DNA from: Mycoplasmatota bacterium | GTDB taxonomy: Bacteria; Bacillota_I; Bacilli_A; RF39; UBA660 | Assembly: GCA_012840755.1 (NCBI GenBank) | Contig: DUWA01000114.1 | Span: forward strand, 1-8,089 | Direction of reading: 5' to 3' | DNA: 8,089 nucleotides | In this document: one piece after another, positions 1 to 5,610 of the stretch | Numbering within the stretch: the first letter of the stretch is position 1 | Layout of the letters: each line of letters begins with the position of its first letter | The notes under the pieces: model-generated | Databases searched by the model: none | Seen by the model: only the letters and a program-made list of their open reading frames with translations | Told to the model about the DNA's origin: nothing | Program-made: the position numbers and the translations under genes

Positions 1-246
1 GATGGTTTATTACATTCATGGATTTCAAAATATAAAGAAAATGGGTATAATGTAGTTGAACGAAAACGTGGAAGGAGTCCAACTATGTCTAAAAAAGATT
101 TTAAACCTAAAACAAAAGAGACTATTGAAGAAGAAAACGAAAGATTAAGAAAAGAAAATTTGTATTTAAAAGCGGAGCTAGAATACTCAAAAAAATTGAG
201 AGCCGTTGTTCAAGCAAGGAAGAATCAACAACAGAAGAAAAAGTAA
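1..246 (+). CDS. IS3-family transposase OrfA, 3' part (5' end outside window)
   Basis: Frame 1 is open from the first base and gives 81 residues before TAA at 244-246. The visible part starts in the end of the helix-turn-helix region (LLHSWISKYKENGY), passes a basic linker (ERKRGRSP) and ends in a charged heptad-like helix (EEENERLRKENLYLKAELEY) that is the usual leucine-zipper dimerisation segment of OrfA. It ends with a Lys-rich tail, KKK-stop, where IS3 elements normally shift frame. In the family OrfA binds the terminal repeats and regulates transposition, while an OrfA-OrfB fusion made by -1 frameshifting is the active transposase. The N-terminus and start codon are not in the window. 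Confidence 0.9.
   Translation, partial: DGLLHSWISKYKENGYNVVERKRGRSPTMSKKDFKPKTKETIEEENERLRKENLYLKAELEYSKKLRAVVQARKNQQQKKK
237..243 (+). other. candidate -1 programmed frameshift site
   Basis: In the OrfA frame the last codons read AAG AAA AAG TAA, giving a G AAA AAG heptamer directly before the stop. A -1 slip enters the frame of orfB, which is open from here through 282 and reads VVSELRLTYPL, the expected IS150-type lead into OrfB. IS150 itself uses A AAA AAG, so the first base differs. A better heptamer, A AAA AAA, also lies in the OrfA frame at 189-195, and the -1 frame is open from there too. Confidence 0.55.
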
Positions 247-281
247 ATGTTGTAAGTGAACTTCGGCTAACATATCCGTTA

Positions 282-1094
282 ATGATTCTTCTACAGGTAT
301 CAGGTTTAGCTAAATCTGTATATTATTATACTTTATCTAAAATAGATAAAGATGATAAAAATAAAGAAATAATAGATAAGATAAAAGAAATATTTATAAA
401 TAATAAAGAAAGATATGGATATCGTAGAATTACATTGGAACTTAGAAATCAAGGTTATAATGTTAATCATAAAAAAGTCTACAGAATAATGGTTAAATTG
501 GGTTTAAAACCATTAAAAAGAAACAAAAGAAAATACTCATCATATAAAGGAACTGTTGGTAAAATTGCCGATAATTTAATTGAGCGAGACTTCAATGCGG
601 ATAAACCTAACAAAAAATGGTATACAGATGTTACAGAATTTAATCTTCGTGGAGAAAAATGTTATTTATCACCAATATTAGATGGATACAATGGTGAAGT
701 AATATCTTATAATACTTCTAAATCACCTAATCTAGAACAAATAAACGATATGCTTAATAAAGCATTTGATAAGAATAATAATCTTGATGGATTGATATTT
801 CATTCAGATCAAGGATGGCAATATCAACACCAATCTTATCAACAAAGATTGAAAAATAATGGTATAAAACAAAGTATGTCTAGAAAAGGAAATAGTATGG
901 ATAATGGGATGATGGAAAACTTCTTTGGAATACTTAAAACAGAAATGTTTTACGACCAAGAAGATAATTATAAAACATTAGAAGATTTGATAAAAGCCAT
1001 TGATGACTATATTTATTATTACAATTATGATAGAATTAAAGTAAAATTAAAAGGACTGTCACCTGTTAATTACAGGTTACAATCCTCTAATTAG
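282..1094 (+). CDS. IS3-family transposase OrfB (DDE integrase)
   Basis: The 270-residue OrfB begins with the short HTH-like lead (VSGLAKSVYYY, residues 6-16) and the HTH_21-type segment KERYGYRRITLELR (42-55), followed by the rve integrase core. The catalytic triad is visible: D116 in YTDVTEF, D176 in FHSDQGWQY and E212 in NGMMENFFGILKTE, with the exact D(35)E spacing typical of IS3. The enzyme cuts and joins IS ends through a circular intermediate. The ATG at 282 is only the first Met: the same frame is open upstream to at least 183, and the active product is probably an OrfAB fusion entered by -1 frameshifting near 237-243. No good Shine-Dalgarno precedes 282. The gene appears complete and undamaged. 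Confidence 0.95.
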   Translation: MILLQVSGLAKSVYYYTLSKIDKDDKNKEIIDKIKEIFINNKERYGYRRITLELRNQGYNVNHKKVYRIMVKLGLKPLKRNKRKYSSYKGTVGKIADNLIERDFNADKPNKKWYTDVTEFNLRGEKCYLSPILDGYNGEVISYNTSKSPNLEQINDMLNKAFDKNNNLDGLIFHSDQGWQYQHQSYQQRLKNNGIKQSMSRKGNSMDNGMMENFFGILKTEMFYDQEDNYKTLEDLIKAIDDYIYYYNYDRIKVKLKGLSPVNYRLQSSN

Positions 1095-1107
1095 AAACTA
1101 TTTATAA

Positions 1108-1134
1108 ACTGTCCAACTTTTGGGGTTCAGTTCA
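1108..1134 (+). repeat. right terminal inverted repeat (IRR) of the IS
   Basis: Read on the minus strand, the tip is TGAACTGAACCCC followed by AAAAGTTGGACAGT. The ACCCCAAAAGTTGGACA core is the hallmark of IS150-group ends. It starts 14 bp after the orfB stop and fixes the right boundary at about 1134. The matching left repeat is outside the window. Confidence 0.85.
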
Positions 1135-1196
1135 CACCAACACTATTTATTATAGAACAAGATTTATTAAAAACAATCTTTTTATATAAGTCAATA

Positions 1197-1223
1197 ACCT
1201 AAATTGTAAATTAACATATAATA
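1197..1223 (+). promoter_or_regulatory. possible sigma-K-like promoter of spoVIF
   Basis: CATATAATA at 1215-1223 fits the sigma-K -10 pattern CATANNNTA, with an AC dinucleotide 16 bp upstream (1197-1198) as the minimal -35. There is no sigma-A -35 at a suitable distance, although the same bases contain TATAAT. B. subtilis spoVIF is a late mother-cell gene, which agrees. Against it, the expected start of transcription (about 1228-1230) falls in the AGGAGG ribosome binding site, so the leader would be extremely short. In an AT-rich genome this may be chance. Confidence 0.3.
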
Positions 1224-1227
1224 ATTT

Positions 1228-1233
1228 AGGAGG
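1228..1233 (+). promoter_or_regulatory. ribosome binding site that fixes the spoVIF start
   Basis: AGGAGG abuts the ATG at 1234 with no spacer, so that codon cannot be used efficiently. The next in-frame ATG at 1240 sits 6 nt downstream, an optimal distance, and begins the conserved MSFSDKFFDKIEKKT sequence. Confidence 0.8.
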
Positions 1234-1239
1234 ATGTAT

Positions 1240-1485
1240 ATGAGTTTTAGTGATAAGTTTTTTGATAAAATTGAGAAAAAGACAAATGTTGGAAAAGATA
1301 CAATCTTAAATCTTGCTTCCAAAATTCAAAAGTCTGATATGAAAAATGAAAAGACATTAAGAGAAGTAATACAGGAGTTAGGAAAAATGACTGGTAAAGA
1401 AGTAACAAAAGATAAAGAGGATAAAATAATAAACGCGGTTATTAATGATAATGTTCCTAAAGATGTTGATAAGTTTTTTAATTAA
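1240..1485 (+). CDS. spoVIF: stage VI sporulation protein F (SpoVIF/YjcC family)
   Basis: This small soluble protein of 81 residues begins FFDKIEKKTNVGKDTILNLA, which matches the start of the SpoVIF (YjcC) family. It continues with a helical, highly charged region (TLREVIQELGKMTGKEVTKD) and ends KFFN. In B. subtilis SpoVIF acts in the mother cell late in sporulation and is needed for spore coat assembly and resistance; its biochemical activity is not known. I chose ATG 1240 rather than 1234 because of the Shine-Dalgarno spacing. The gene stands alone downstream of the IS and converges on gerAB, overlapping its last 8 bp. A hairpin terminator follows at 1499. The family call rests on recognised sequence similarity and the sporulation context. 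Confidence 0.85.
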   Translation: MSFSDKFFDKIEKKTNVGKDTILNLASKIQKSDMKNEKTLREVIQELGKMTGKEVTKDKEDKIINAVINDNVPKDVDKFFN

Positions 1486-2593
1486 TCAAAGATAATTGAG
1501 GCTGATTTATATTCAGCTTTTTTTGTTTATAATTTTTTATTTCACACGCTATCCAAATTATTGTTGGAATTACTATTTGAAAAGGAATAGCATATATAGG
1601 ATATATTTTAACAAATTCAGCCATTTGTGGAAAATTTTCATAAAGACTTATAGACAAAGTAATTGTCAAAAGTGAACATGGGACTATCGAATTTTTAAAA
1701 TTTGATGTTTTCAATAAATAGGTCATACCTTTTGATAAAGCAAGAACACAAACAGATAATTTTGCAAGACCACTAAATATAAAATTAACTATAATTATTG
1801 CTTCAAATCCTGTAAGCGTCTGACCTAATGATATTACTCTAGAAGCGGTTACTGCTTTAAATGCACTATTATGCATTAAATCAGGACCTAAGAGGGTTAA
1901 ATTTCTAAATGCTATTAATAGAAATATTATAGATGAAAGTATTAAAGGAATAAATAATATTTTTTTATAATTAACGTTATCCTCAAAAAAGTTTGTGAGG
2001 CATAGAAAAAGGACAACTTCAGCAAATGGAAAAGTGACAACTGAATAAGAAGATTTAATAAGTTCTTCAATATTTACATTAAACATAGGTAATAAATTAT
2101 CTAAATCAAGAACTGACGTCGACAATAAGGTACTGAAAACAACTGTAAATGAAATTATAAGTATAACTAAAGTAGCCCAGTTACCAATTGCTTTAATATC
2201 TCCTTTTAATAATAATATAGTAGTTATTATCATTAATATTGTTGTATAAATAATAGGCGTTTTATTAAGTAAACACATGAATACAAACTCGGTAAAATTT
2301 CTAAGTACAATTGCTCCAAGATGCAAACTATACCATATAATAATAATATTAAATATAAATCCTACTGGCCCAAGTAAACTTTTATTTATTTCAAAGATAT
2401 TTTTATTTTTATTAAGTTTCATAATTCTATAGTAAATTAAATATAATGGTATAACTAAAATAGCTGCCCCTATTAGTGTTAACCAGGAGTTTTGTTTTAA
2501 AGAAGTATCAATACTCATGATTATTGAACTTCCTAATATATAACTAGTTATTAAAAAAATAGAAAGTTTATTGTTTAATAATTTTGTTTTTAT
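1478..2593 (-). CDS. gerAB: GerAB-type germinant receptor permease subunit, apparent AUA start
   Basis: This is the integral membrane subunit of a spore germinant receptor (GerAB/endospore germination permease family, APC superfamily). It is thought to bind the germinant in the spore inner membrane. About ten hydrophobic segments are visible, including WLTLIGAAILVIPLYLIYY and PVGFIFNIIIIWYSLHLGA. The first ATG is at 2518 and would give 346 residues, but it removes most of TM1. The frame is open upstream and encodes KLSIFLITSYILGSSIIM, a typical GerAB TM1, preceded by a Shine-Dalgarno (2605-2597) whose optimal start codon is AUA at 2593-2591. From there the protein has 371 residues, close to the usual family length of about 365. 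Either AUA is used, or an ancestral ATG (ATG AAA ACA) has been mutated. It is the last gene of the operon, and its 3' end overlaps spoVIF. Confidence 0.85.
   Translation of the reverse strand: MKTKLLNNKLSIFLITSYILGSSIIMSIDTSLKQNSWLTLIGAAILVIPLYLIYYRIMKLNKNKNIFEINKSLLGPVGFIFNIIIIWYSLHLGAIVLRNFTEFVFMCLLNKTPIIYTTILMIITTILLLKGDIKAIGNWATLVILIISFTVVFSTLLSTSVLDLDNLLPMFNVNIEELIKSSYSVVTFPFAEVVLFLCLTNFFEDNVNYKKILFIPLILSSIIFLLIAFRNLTLLGPDLMHNSAFKAVTASRVISLGQTLTGFEAIIIVNFIFSGLAKLSVCVLALSKGMTYLLKTSNFKNSIVPCSLLTITLSISLYENFPQMAEFVKIYPIYAIPFQIVIPTIIWIACEIKNYKQKKLNINQPQLSLIN
1499..1524 (+). terminator. rho-independent terminator of spoVIF, inside the gerAB 3' end
   Basis: AGGCTGA (1499-1505) pairs with TCAGCTT (1513-1519) around a 7-nt loop, counting one G-U pair, and a T run follows to 1523. 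The T run is on the plus strand, so it serves spoVIF. The same bases encode residues near the C-terminus of the oppositely oriented gerAB. Confidence 0.8.
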
Positions 2594-2596
2594 GTT

Positions 2597-2605
2597 ATCA
2601 CCCTT
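2597..2605 (-). promoter_or_regulatory. Shine-Dalgarno of gerAB pointing at an AUA codon
   Basis: On the minus strand AAGGGTGAT follows the D-gene stop. GGTGAT is fully complementary to the AUCACC of the 16S 3' end. Aligned to AGGAGGTGAT, the distance to AUA at 2593 is about 7 nt, which is optimal. No ATG, GTG or TTG in the gerAB frame occurs at this position. The ATG at 2518 has only AGGA about 12 nt upstream. Confidence 0.65.
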
Positions 2606-2811
2606 TATAGTATATTTTTAATAATTTTCGAAATTCCTTGTGATATATCTGGAAATTTATCACCTGTTATTATCATATAATCTAGACATAAAGTTAATAT
2701 ATATACAACTATATAAAAAATTGTTTCTTTAGTAGTTCTTTTTTTTATATTTGGAATGAAATCAAACAAAACTAAAGAAAAATAAAATATTATGATTGCT
2801 ATAATTTTCAT
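2605..2811 (-). CDS. small two-TM protein, Ger receptor 'D' subunit-like
   Basis: The 68-residue product has two hydrophobic segments (about residues 2-19 and 31-48) separated by the basic loop NIKKRTTKE, then a polar tail GDKFPDISQGISKIIKNIL. Size, topology and position inside a ger operon match the small D genes described in several Bacillus germinant receptor operons, whose products modulate receptor-dependent germination rather than being essential. I infer homology from these features, not from a strong motif. Its ATG directly follows the gerAC stop (TAA ATG), and its AGGAGG lies within the last gerAC codons, so translation is probably coupled. Its stop overlaps the start of the gerAB ribosome binding site. 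Confidence 0.6.
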   Translation of the reverse strand: MKIIAIIIFYFSLVLFDFIPNIKKRTTKETIFYIVVYILTLCLDYMIITGDKFPDISQGISKIIKNIL

Positions 2812-3930
2812 TTATCCTCCTAAGAAACCCCTATCTTCAAATAAACAATTTATTTTTAGGTCATACTCAATATCACTAAAAAAATCGATTTTCTTATTTT
2901 TAATTTTTTTGTATAGTTTTTGATCTGTTTTGTATATATTTTCCTTGAAATTGAAAACATCTATTTTATATGTGTTTAGTAATTCATATACATATTTTGT
3001 TATTTCTTTTTCCATTTTTTTAACGATTTCTTTTTTTACTTTTTCAAATTCTTCTTCATCTTTTTCTCGATCACTCATACTATAATCTCTTAGTAAAATG
3101 TTCATGTTAATTTTTTGTTTAACTTTTAGTTTGTCATTTTTAAGTTCAAATTCATTCCTAGTTGAACTTTTTAAAACTTGCAAACTTACTTTTTTATCTT
3201 CTTTAAGTTTTATAGTTATATCCCCACCTCTAACTTGATCAGTAACAAATAAGTATGCTTTCGAATTTTGTTCATTTATATGTCCAACTAATTTGTTACC
3301 TTTAAACAAATCAAGACCATTCGAACTCGCTACTTTTTTATCGTCATTATTTTTCTTTAATTTAAAATTTGGCAGAACAAAAGCTTTATCTTTTGAAATT
3401 ACTTGTGAAAATATTTTATATACAGGTATGAGTGCTGTTGATAAGGTTATTGATTGATCTTCATAAATAATATCGTTTATTTGATAAGATAAAATCGCAT
3501 TATTTGTTTTATCAGCCATAATTATATCTTTAGCCTTTTTTTCATCTGAAACAACAACTTTTAAGCTCTCTCTAAATTCATGTTCATTAAGAAGTAAAAG
3601 TACAATATCGTGAATTCCCTTTTTTGCTATATCCTTATTAATAATAACTATTTGAGTATTTCCAAAATATAATCTTGAGCTTAATAGTTTTTTACAGTTT
3701 GTTATAGCTTCAGTTATTGTTCTTCCTTCACACTCAATTACTTTAGTTTTAATTCCCTCAGTTGGATTAGATTTTATGGTATCTATAATTTCAAAGTTTA
3801 GTATAAATGTATCTTTTTTATTATCAATTGAAAATCCTGCAACCATAGTTAATCGATCGATACCTGTATAGTTAAAGCATCCTGTTAAAACCATACATAA
3901 TAAGAAAATTAATATAATTTTTAATTTCAT
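2812..3930 (-). CDS. gerAC: GerAC-type germinant receptor lipoprotein
   Basis: This is the lipoprotein subunit of the germinant receptor (Ger(x)C family, 372 residues, the usual size). A short basic N-terminus and hydrophobic core lead to a lipobox LTGC, so C18 should be lipidated and the protein anchored on the outer face of the spore inner membrane. Family landmarks include IDRLTMVAGFSID (24-36), ITEAITNCKKLLSSRLYFG (72-90) and, at the second domain, GLDLFKGNKLVGHIN (205-219). The C-terminal third contains a long charged helix (about 287-313) typical of domain 3. The ATG lies 1 nt after the gerAA stop, with an AGGAGG inside gerAA. No frameshift or missing element is visible. Its ligand and precise role are unknown, as for the family in general. 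Confidence 0.92.
   Translation of the reverse strand: MKLKIILIFLLCMVLTGCFNYTGIDRLTMVAGFSIDNKKDTFILNFEIIDTIKSNPTEGIKTKVIECEGRTITEAITNCKKLLSSRLYFGNTQIVIINKDIAKKGIHDIVLLLLNEHEFRESLKVVVSDEKKAKDIIMADKTNNAILSYQINDIIYEDQSITLSTALIPVYKIFSQVISKDKAFVLPNFKLKKNNDDKKVASSNGLDLFKGNKLVGHINEQNSKAYLFVTDQVRGGDITIKLKEDKKVSLQVLKSSTRNEFELKNDKLKVKQKINMNILLRDYSMSDREKDEEEFEKVKKEIVKKMEKEITKYVYELLNTYKIDVFNFKENIYKTDQKLYKKIKNKKIDFFSDIEYDLKINCLFEDRGFLGG
2816..2821 (-). promoter_or_regulatory. D-gene ribosome binding site inside gerAC
   Basis: AGGAGG is formed by the last two Gly codons of gerAC (GGA GGA TAA ATG). It lies 4 nt before the D-gene ATG, and the ATG abuts the gerAC stop, which suggests translational coupling. 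Confidence 0.75.
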
Positions 3931-3931
3931 A

Positions 3932-5470
3932 TTAACTATTTCCTCCTATGGATAATTTAGTGACATTATCAGTTATAGTACTATTTCTATATTTTTGTTT
4001 ATTCCAAGGAAATCTAAAAATTGAATTTTTATCTGTTTTTTTCGAAAAAATATTTGCGAAGTCTATTTGATAGATACCAAATGATTTTAAATTGAAAATA
4101 TGGATTAATAATATATTAATACCCACAACTAGTCCAAAAAAACCAAATAGACTAGCAATAATTAATAAAAAATTTCTAACAATTAATGTAGCAGTATTTA
4201 ATTTTGGAACGAGTAAACTAGTAATACCTGTTAAAGCTACCACTATTATCATTGGTGCAGCTACAAGTTTAGCCTCAACAGCTGCTTGACCTATAACTAA
4301 TGCTCCCACAATACTCAGAGCTTGCCCAATATTAGAAGGCATTCTAATACCAGCTTCCTTTAATATATCAAAGGCAACTAATAATATAATTACTTCAATT
4401 ATTGCAGGAAGTGGAACGCTTTGCCGTTCAAGTAAAAAATGTATAAAAAGTTGTGGTGGCAGTAGTTCGTGATGAAAGGCGACAACACATATATATAGTG
4501 CTGGAGTAATGATTGCGAAAATAAATCCAATTATTCTTATAATTCTTTGAATACTTGCATAATAGAAATTTATATAGTAGTCTTCCGAGGTTTGGAAATT
4601 TTCTATAAAAAGATAGGGAATAGTTAGAACAACAGGTGAGCCATCTACTATAATTGCAATTTTACCTTCTAAGAGCTTTGTAGCAATATAGTCAGGCTTT
4701 TCACTTTTTCCAATACTTTTAAAAATTGAATATTTATTGTCACTTAGTAGCTCATCTAAATAGTTAGAATCGATTATCCCATCAATATTAATTTTATTTA
4801 ATTTTTCATATACTTGATCTAATATTTTAGGATCGACAATGTTATTCATATAACATATACATATTTGTGTATTAGACTGTTTACCAATCGACATAAATTT
4901 TGCTTTTAATTCATTGGTTCTAAGCCTTCTTTTAATTAAAGATAAATTGACAATGAATGATTCATTAAAACCCTCTCTAGGTCCTAAAAGAGATCTTTCA
5001 CTCACAGGTTCTTCTAAAGATCTAATTTTAAAATTTTTTGTATTAATAATAATAGCCACATTAGATCCTTCAATAAATAATACAGTATCACCATATGTTA
5101 CTACTTCAATAACTTCTTTTAATGTTCTTACTTTTTTTATATCATCAGCTAACAATACTTTATTAATTATATTATCTACAATATTAACTTTGTCCTTGTT
5201 ATCAATAATCATTAGTGGTGTTATTATATTATCATTTATTACTTTTGTATTAACCATACCATTACTATAAATTATAAAGAATTTTGTATTATTGTTGATA
5301 TTAGTGAAATTTCTAATTATTAGAGAATCATCATTTTCAAATAATTTTTGTATAGCCATTATATTAACTTCAATATCATCAGAAATAATTTTTTTATTAA
5401 GTAGACTATTAACTTCTTCTATTTTTTTATTTATATTGTTTTCTAAATATCTTTTATTTCTCTTATTCAT
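3932..5470 (-). CDS. gerAA: GerAA-type germinant receptor subunit (GerA family)
   Basis: This is the A subunit of a spore germinant receptor, 512 residues, typical of the GerA family. The first ~300 residues are a soluble N-terminal domain with the family motif EEPVSERSLLGPREGFNE (153-170) and VDGSPVVLTIPYLFIENF (275-292). The rest is a membrane domain with hydrophobic segments at about 309-331, 355-370, 384-421 and 430-459, and the conserved MPSNIGQALSIVGALVIGQA (377-396). A basic tail follows. GerA proteins sit in the spore inner membrane and assemble with the B and C subunits to signal germination; the germinant cannot be read from sequence. AGGAG at 5481-5477 lies 6 nt before the ATG. It is the first gene of the operon, preceded by a sigma-G-like promoter. 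Confidence 0.95.
   Translation of the reverse strand: MNKRNKRYLENNINKKIEEVNSLLNKKIISDDIEVNIMAIQKLFENDDSLIIRNFTNINNNTKFFIIYSNGMVNTKVINDNIITPLMIIDNKDKVNIVDNIINKVLLADDIKKVRTLKEVIEVVTYGDTVLFIEGSNVAIIINTKNFKIRSLEEPVSERSLLGPREGFNESFIVNLSLIKRRLRTNELKAKFMSIGKQSNTQICICYMNNIVDPKILDQVYEKLNKINIDGIIDSNYLDELLSDNKYSIFKSIGKSEKPDYIATKLLEGKIAIIVDGSPVVLTIPYLFIENFQTSEDYYINFYYASIQRIIRIIGFIFAIITPALYICVVAFHHELLPPQLFIHFLLERQSVPLPAIIEVIILLVAFDILKEAGIRMPSNIGQALSIVGALVIGQAAVEAKLVAAPMIIVVALTGITSLLVPKLNTATLIVRNFLLIIASLFGFFGLVVGINILLIHIFNLKSFGIYQIDFANIFSKKTDKNSIFRFPWNKQKYRNSTITDNVTKLSIGGNS
3942..3947 (-). promoter_or_regulatory. gerAC ribosome binding site inside gerAA
   Basis: AGGAGG is formed by the ATA GGA GGA codons in the IGGNS end of gerAA. 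It is 11 nt upstream of the gerAC ATG, with the gerAA TAA in between, a slightly long spacing. Confidence 0.7.
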
Positions 5471-5519
5471 ATAATACTCCTATTCTTTTATTATAAATAT
5501 TATGGAATAATTAAAAAAA

Positions 5520-5548
5520 AGTATGCATAATGGTAAAAAAAATATACT
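5520..5548 (-). promoter_or_regulatory. sigma-G-like promoter of the ger operon
   Basis: On the minus strand AGTATA (5548-5543) and CATACT (5525-5520) are separated by 17 bp. They resemble the forespore sigma-G consensus (TGMATA ... CATACTA). Transcription would begin near 5513, leaving a leader of about 40 nt before gerAA. Ger receptor operons are sigma-G dependent in B. subtilis, so the match is expected. The -35 is the weaker half. Confidence 0.5.
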
Positions 5549-5553
5549 TTAAA

Positions 5554-5582
5554 GCATATATCTTATTAATAGTTCATATATT
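5554..5582 (+). promoter_or_regulatory. sigma-E-like promoter of spoIVA
   Basis: GCATATA (5554-5560) fits the sigma-E -35 pattern KMATATT at six of seven positions. CATATATT (5575-5582) fits the -10 pattern CATACAHT at seven of eight. The spacer is 14 bp, the usual length. The predicted start near 5589 leaves about 22 nt before the ATG. spoIVA belongs to the mother-cell sigma-E regulon in B. subtilis. Confidence 0.6.
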
Positions 5583-5610
5583 TAAATGAATTATGGAAAG
5601 TAGGGATTGA

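Larger units (their letters stand above)
1..1134 (+). mobile_element. IS3-family (IS150-group) insertion sequence, left end outside window
   Basis: The element shows the standard IS3 layout: an orfA ending in a coiled coil, an orfB in the -1 frame carrying the DDE integrase domain, and a right terminal inverted repeat 14 bp after the orfB stop. The copy looks intact in the part visible: no internal stop, all three catalytic residues present, and a TGA...TCA-type tip. Its right tip lies about 105 bp upstream of spoVIF and reads in the same direction. The left end, and therefore the target duplication, cannot be checked here. Assignment to the IS150 group rests on the OrfB sequence and on the tip sequence, as recalled from family knowledge. 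Confidence 0.93.

Noticed and set aside
1234..1236. ATG at 1234 as spoVIF start
   Set aside because: It touches the AGGAGG with no spacer; ATG 1240 has ideal spacing and begins the conserved sequence.
2599..2601. GTG (minus strand) as a gerAB start
   Set aside because: It is in another frame and reads GTG ATA ACA TAA, ending at once.
4092..5474. Three plus-strand open frames (4092-4289, 4914-5270, 5292-5474)
   Set aside because: They lie fully or almost fully antisense to gerAA, have no ribosome binding sites or recognisable domains, and are hydrophobic shadows of the AT-rich gene.
5573..5590. Imperfect palindrome TTCAT...ATGAA over the spoIVA -10
   Set aside because: Only five outer pairs in a very AT-rich stretch; no known operator recognised.
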